Positions 59,413 through 64,000 of a DNA stretch of 64,000 nucleotides are shown in pieces. Source of the stretch: an uncultured Granulosicoccaceae bacterium (lineage in GTDB: Bacteria; Pseudomonadota; Gammaproteobacteria; Granulosicoccales; Granulosicoccaceae); assembly GCA_938020525.1 (NCBI GenBank), contig CALIHW010000062.1, forward strand, positions 1-64,000, read 5' to 3'. Position 1 is the first letter of the stretch. The number at the start of each line of letters is the position of its first letter. The translations under genes were made by a program, and so were the position numbers. The notes beneath the pieces are model-generated. The model saw only the letters and a program-made list of their open reading frames with translations, had not been told where the DNA came from and made no database searches.

Positions 59413-62388
59413 ATGGCTGCAGAAAAACGCCGACTAACGATTCTTAACTGCGATATGGTCAGTTCGACGGTGCTCGCCGAGGAACTCGACCCCGAAGTTT
59501 TCGAAGTCGTGATGCAGTCTTTTATCGATCTGTCTGTCAAGATAATTGAACGCAATAACGGAGTATTTGCACTCAATACTGGTGATGGGTACGAAGCATA
59601 CTTTTACCCGGGAACCGGCTCACCGGGGGCCGTATACGCGATTGAATGTGGCCTTGATCTTCAACGCTCACTGAAGACTCGGAATGCAAATTCGGAACAT
59701 CCGCTTTCGGTGCGTGTTGGAATCACTACTGGCCAGGTGGTGCTTAGCCCACATAAGCTGAGCTCAAATGTCGAAGTTGATATCGCCTTTGGAAAGCCGG
59801 CACATTTGGCCGCTCGTGTGCAGTCTGCGGCACAGGCAGGCTCGGTTTATGTCGATGATGCCACCAAAGAAAGTGCGTCATCTTATTTTAATTTTCACAA
59901 TGCCGGAGATCAAATACTTAAGGGAATCAATCTGCCGGTAACTCTCTGGCGAGTTGATAGCCAGCGCCAGTCTGAATCCCGTTTTCAAGCTAGTGTTTCT
60001 TCCCTTTCACCACTGGTTGGCAGAACTGTAGAGATCAGTCAACTGAGGTTGTGCTGGCAGAACGTCAATGCTGGTAACGGCGAAGCAGTCGTTGTTGTGG
60101 GTGAGCCGGGCATGGGTAAATCGCGCCTGGTTTACGAAGTTTGTAACCTCATTGAACAGCCGCCCATCGTATTACAGTGTCTGGAAAATCACGAAAATAC
60201 CCCTCTCAGACCATGGACGAGATTGTTTGAGTCCATATCTGAAATCAGTCCTCGTGAGTCAGTTGCACAACGACGCGAAAAACTTGCCGCCACGTTGCGC
60301 ACTGTTTTGCCACTGAAGCCTGAGCAGCAACAATCAATGCTGTCACTGATGTTGCAGTCGGCTGAGACAAGCACTGATGAAAACGTTTCTCCGAAACAAA
60401 AGCTTGAAGGCTTGTGCAACGCGATCGTTGATGCGGTACTGCAGCTCTCGCGAAAACAAGCACAACTGATCGTGATTGAAGACCTGCACTGGATTGATCC
60501 GACTTCGCAAATGCTTCTGGAAACTTTGCTCGAACAAATAAATGCTGAACGGGTATTTATATTACTGACCAGTCGACCCGAGAAGCGCGAATACATTGAG
60601 CAGAAAAATCTTCATCACATTCACCTGACAAGGTTAACTCATAGCGAAACCGTACAACTGGCCATGTTTGAGCTGGAGGATAATGAATCTGATCGCGTCG
60701 AAGAGATTGTGCGATGGGCAGATGGCGTGCCGCTTTTTGTTGAAGAAATTGTAAAAAGCTCGATCACATCAGGCGATAGTGTTGCACTTAACATTAACCC
60801 AGGTCAGCACAGTGAGTTTCGCCCCGATGTGCCCAACTCATTGCAAGATCCCCTGCTCGCGCGCCTGGACCGACTCGGTACTGCGAAACAGCTGGCTCAG
60901 GTGGCTGCTGTGATTGGCCGTGAGTTTGACGTGGAAACACTCAGCTTACTGAAAGCTTCAGCGCCGGATCAAATTCGCAGCGATTTGAATCGTCTTGTCG
61001 ACGCAGGTATTTTGGTAACCCTGGACGCGAGCGATGAAAACTTCACATTCAAACACGCTTTGATTCAAGATGTTGTTTATAAAAATCTGCTTAGTCGCGA
61101 TGCAAAAAAGCTGCATAAACGATTGGCCAATATCTATCAGGAAGAATTCGGTGATATTCAAAGCTCTCGGCCAGAAGTGATCGCACATCATTTCAGCATG
61201 GCTGGCGAGTGGCAGCTTGCATCCAGACTGTGGCTAGAGGCTGGAATAGCAGCGCGCGATACCGGATCAAGCCTGGAAGCGAAAGGCCGTCTTGAGCGAG
61301 GTCTTGAAGCGGCAAACCAACTTAAAGACAAACAAGAGGCACAAAGCCTACAGATACAAATTCAACTGATTCTCGGTCAAGTGATTAGCGCGCACTACGG
61401 ACCAATCAATCAAGAGGGACATCGTGCTTTTGAAAATGTCGTTGAACTTGCCGAAGCTCTGGGTGACGAGGTCAGCGTGGTGTCAGCGCAAACCTACCTG
61501 GTGTGGTTGCATTTCGATTCAGGTGAGTTTGAAGTGACATTGTCTGCCGCTGCAAAGCTGACCGAATATGCGAAGACAGTAGGTAATCAACAAGCAGCGG
61601 CACTGGGTTTACTCGGTGCAGGTATGTGTCAGTTTGCAATGGGAGACTTTGTTCAGGCCAAAGTATCTCTACAAGAATCACTCAGCTATCTTGAACATAA
61701 ATTCGAACATGTGGAAGGCTACCCCGGCAAAGCCTATACCTACCTGGGGTTCGTTAATCATATTCAGGGGGATGCCAACAGCGCATTTTCACTCTGCAAA
61801 CACTCGATAGAAATCAGTGAAGATAAAGCCGCCTACGATCTTGCAGCGGCGCTCGGAAATTCTTTGTATTTGAATGTGCTCCAGCATGATCTGAAAACCA
61901 TGGAGGCAACCTCTTCAAGGCTGATGCAACTGGCGGATAAAACCGGTTTTATCAAATGGTATTACCATGGTGCTTTTTTCTTTGGCAGTGTACGGGCCGC
62001 GCAAGCGGATAGCGCTGGCCTTAAGATGATGCGAGAAGCCATTGATCGCTTCGAACAAGCAGAGGAAACCGTTGAGCTTACTATTTTTTACGGGTTGCTT
62101 GCTGACCGCTATTTAATGCATGACGAATATAATGAGGCAATCCTCTGGGTCAACAAAGGCCTGAATCTAGTGAGTACCTATGGCGAGTGCTTTGTCGAGG
62201 CACCGTTGCTTAGGCTGAAAGCCCGGTGCCTTACCCAGGCTCAGCCCGAGAAGACGACTGAGATAGACCAACTCAACCAACGGGCGGATGCCGTCGCGGC
62301 TTCGCAAAGTGCTGTGATTTGGCAAGCTAACCAAAAAAACAGGAAAGAGAGCAACGATATAGTTAAAATACCGGCAAGGTTTCCATAG
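59413..62388 (+). CDS. Class III cyclase - AAA/STAND ATPase - TPR protein (no SAM domain)
   Basis: LTILNCDMVSSTVLAEEL...LNTGDGYEAYF; VVGEPGMGKSRLVYEV; VIEDLHWIDPTSQ; TPR-like C-terminus. Confidence 0.92.
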   Translation: MAAEKRRLTILNCDMVSSTVLAEELDPEVFEVVMQSFIDLSVKIIERNNGVFALNTGDGYEAYFYPGTGSPGAVYAIECGLDLQRSLKTRNANSEHPLSVRVGITTGQVVLSPHKLSSNVEVDIAFGKPAHLAARVQSAAQAGSVYVDDATKESASSYFNFHNAGDQILKGINLPVTLWRVDSQRQSESRFQASVSSLSPLVGRTVEISQLRLCWQNVNAGNGEAVVVVGEPGMGKSRLVYEVCNLIEQPPIVLQCLENHENTPLRPWTRLFESISEISPRESVAQRREKLAATLRTVLPLKPEQQQSMLSLMLQSAETSTDENVSPKQKLEGLCNAIVDAVLQLSRKQAQLIVIEDLHWIDPTSQMLLETLLEQINAERVFILLTSRPEKREYIEQKNLHHIHLTRLTHSETVQLAMFELEDNESDRVEEIVRWADGVPLFVEEIVKSSITSGDSVALNINPGQHSEFRPDVPNSLQDPLLARLDRLGTAKQLAQVAAVIGREFDVETLSLLKASAPDQIRSDLNRLVDAGILVTLDASDENFTFKHALIQDVVYKNLLSRDAKKLHKRLANIYQEEFGDIQSSRPEVIAHHFSMAGEWQLASRLWLEAGIAARDTGSSLEAKGRLERGLEAANQLKDKQEAQSLQIQIQLILGQVISAHYGPINQEGHRAFENVVELAEALGDEVSVVSAQTYLVWLHFDSGEFEVTLSAAAKLTEYAKTVGNQQAAALGLLGAGMCQFAMGDFVQAKVSLQESLSYLEHKFEHVEGYPGKAYTYLGFVNHIQGDANSAFSLCKHSIEISEDKAAYDLAAALGNSLYLNVLQHDLKTMEATSSRLMQLADKTGFIKWYYHGAFFFGSVRAAQADSAGLKMMREAIDRFEQAEETVELTIFYGLLADRYLMHDEYNEAILWVNKGLNLVSTYGECFVEAPLLRLKARCLTQAQPEKTTEIDQLNQRADAVAASQSAVIWQANQKNRKESNDIVKIPARFP

Positions 62389-62397
62389 TGGTTCGCG

Positions 62398-63489
62398 ATG
62401 AAAAGGACAGTCGGCGATCTTTTCCTGGATCTGGAGCAGATCGATCCCAGCCTGAAAACCGGGCCTCAGATGCTCGGCAAACTGGCACGCAGACAAGTAA
62501 AGTCACAACCCTACAGCCAACAAGCGCTGTTTGCTGCTATGGCGTCTGGACAGGCCGCGCTGTTTGATGCCTACCCCTCTCCAATTGCAGGCCCTCGCGC
62601 TGCAAACCCGGTTAAACACATTGAAACCGTACTCAAGAGAATGGGTCGGCACAAACGTTTTAACGTGCGCTGCGGGCCAAGTGGCTCAGACAAATATTTA
62701 AACGGACACGAACTGGTCCAGCGCTGGCACAGCTCGCGAGCGATTGTCAACGTCACCGATTTGCATATACGTGAAACCGCGATTGAGCGATTGGCTGATC
62801 CGGCTAGTCTGAGCTGGTTCAATGTGCTTCCAGATTGCGGGGAGGACGCAGCGGCACAGGAGATGATGTCTCTGGTGGTCAGCTCGCGTGGCTGTTTTTC
62901 AGATTCACATTCAGATGCCCCAGATAGCAGTAACTATTGCTTCACTGGCGAGAAAGTTTGGTTGTACTGGGATACTTTTGAGGGGCAGAAACTCGGGCTG
63001 GAAGATTGTTCTGTGGATACGGTGTATTCAGATTGCTCATTTGATTTGAAGCGTTTTCTGCAATTGCGCTCAGCTCGCTGGCTCACCGTCTCTGCGGGAC
63101 AGGCGTTATTCCTGCCTGGAGAGTACACCCACAAGGTCATCACCACTGAGCGCTATATTGGTGTGGGTAGTTTTTTTGTCAGTCTGCCGAATAGTTTGCG
63201 TTCTTTATCCAGGTGGAATTTACACGGGCCTTTGTGGTCTCAGGGGCAAGCAACCGTTCAGCAAGACCGCGCCTTGCTGGATATCACCAGACAGGTTAAT
63301 CAAAAGGTGAAAAGATTACGTTCACGGAGCGCAAAGTTTAAGCAACGGCTTGGTTACAACCACCTTCCTACTGCATTGGAGCATTGGCAGCGATCAACAG
63401 GTAAACGCCAGAAACAAAGAATAATGTCCTCCCCCATCTTGTCTGATTACCTGCAGTTGCTTCACGAAGTAAAAACCACTGCCGGTTAG
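62398..63489 (+). CDS. JmjC/cupin-like putative 2-oxoglutarate oxygenase
   Basis: SHSDAPDSSNYCFTGEKVWLYWDTFEG...AGQALFLPGEYTHKVITTERYIGVGSFFVSLP (HxD...H). Confidence 0.65.
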   Translation: MKRTVGDLFLDLEQIDPSLKTGPQMLGKLARRQVKSQPYSQQALFAAMASGQAALFDAYPSPIAGPRAANPVKHIETVLKRMGRHKRFNVRCGPSGSDKYLNGHELVQRWHSSRAIVNVTDLHIRETAIERLADPASLSWFNVLPDCGEDAAAQEMMSLVVSSRGCFSDSHSDAPDSSNYCFTGEKVWLYWDTFEGQKLGLEDCSVDTVYSDCSFDLKRFLQLRSARWLTVSAGQALFLPGEYTHKVITTERYIGVGSFFVSLPNSLRSLSRWNLHGPLWSQGQATVQQDRALLDITRQVNQKVKRLRSRSAKFKQRLGYNHLPTALEHWQRSTGKRQKQRIMSSPILSDYLQLLHEVKTTAG

Positions 63490-63570
63490 AAGTTACTTTG
63501 TAGCGTTCATGTCGCCTGATCTCAATAGCAGAATCTCGGAGGCTACTATGGATAGTAGCGAGCATCACTT

Positions 63571-64000
63571 ATGAGTAATAAACAAATGCCCCGGTTTATT
63601 GGCCCAGGACAAAAGTCAATTGCGGCACGACCCGGATTAAAACTCGCAGATTATTACATCAGTACTCCCAATGTTGTATTCAACAAGAAACTAACCAGAG
63701 CGGACTTGGCAGTGCTGCCATATGAGTCTTTACCTCTTGCTGTCTGTTCAGCGGCTGCAGTCAGCAGGCAAGCACTCACCAGGATGCAACAATGCATTAA
63801 ACGTATGACACAGGGCAAGTGGGATTCGATCTATGTACCGACCAGGCCTGGGGATGGCAACAATTCTGGTAACGGGATGACCGGAATCTTTTTACAACAG
63901 CCAGGCATGGAGGTCACTGTTAAATCAGGCAAGTCTGATGAATTAAAAACCAAATACTGGTGGCCGAAGATTCGTCGCTATGAATCGCGGTATCGTGTGC
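63571..64000 (+). CDS. Hypothetical protein, truncated by window end
   Basis: ATG at 63571 opens a frame to the last base: MSNKQMPRFIGPGQKSIAARPGLKLADYYISTPNVVF... Confidence 0.6.
   Translation, partial: MSNKQMPRFIGPGQKSIAARPGLKLADYYISTPNVVFNKKLTRADLAVLPYESLPLAVCSAAAVSRQALTRMQQCIKRMTQGKWDSIYVPTRPGDGNNSGNGMTGIFLQQPGMEVTVKSGKSDELKTKYWWPKIRRYESRYRV

Overview
The 64 kb window is a chromosomal segment, probably from a marine-type gammaproteobacterium (inferred from protein flavour only). No rRNA, tRNA or CRISPR array was recognised. Main content: (i) a left edge rich in short mobile-element remnants with related terminal inverted repeats (IS1380-like from memory); (ii) a tripartite tricarboxylate transporter operon (tctCAB), a flavin hydroxylase/extradiol dioxygenase pair, and an IorAB-type molybdenum hydroxylase with a c-type cytochrome, divergent from a MerR regulator; (iii) a five-gene envelope or exopolysaccharide-type locus (15.3-21.5 kb) with an acyltransferase-3, a DUF3131-like protein and an outer-membrane-barrel protein carrying a long TolA-like A/K/E helix; (iv) a hybrid histidine kinase with a cysteine-containing LOV domain; (v) two separate operons led by a class III cyclase-AAA-TPR protein, one followed by a monohaem lipoprotein and an unknown 'LPRxHFGG' protein, the other by a JmjC/cupin-like protein and an unknown ORF running off the window; (vi) a TetR-associated stress cluster with matched operators; (vii) a complete four-gene type II Wadjet-like (JetABCD; TIGR02677-02680) locus at 49.4-57.5 kb in the order C-A-B-D, flanked by a mobile-element end and an AAA_14/DUF4143 gene remnant. 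Strongest defence call: the Wadjet locus (a known family, apparently unusual order). Best candidates for something undescribed: the two cyclase-STAND-TPR operons and the DUF3131/TolA-like-barrel envelope locus. All family names are from reading the sequence and memory; no searches were run.
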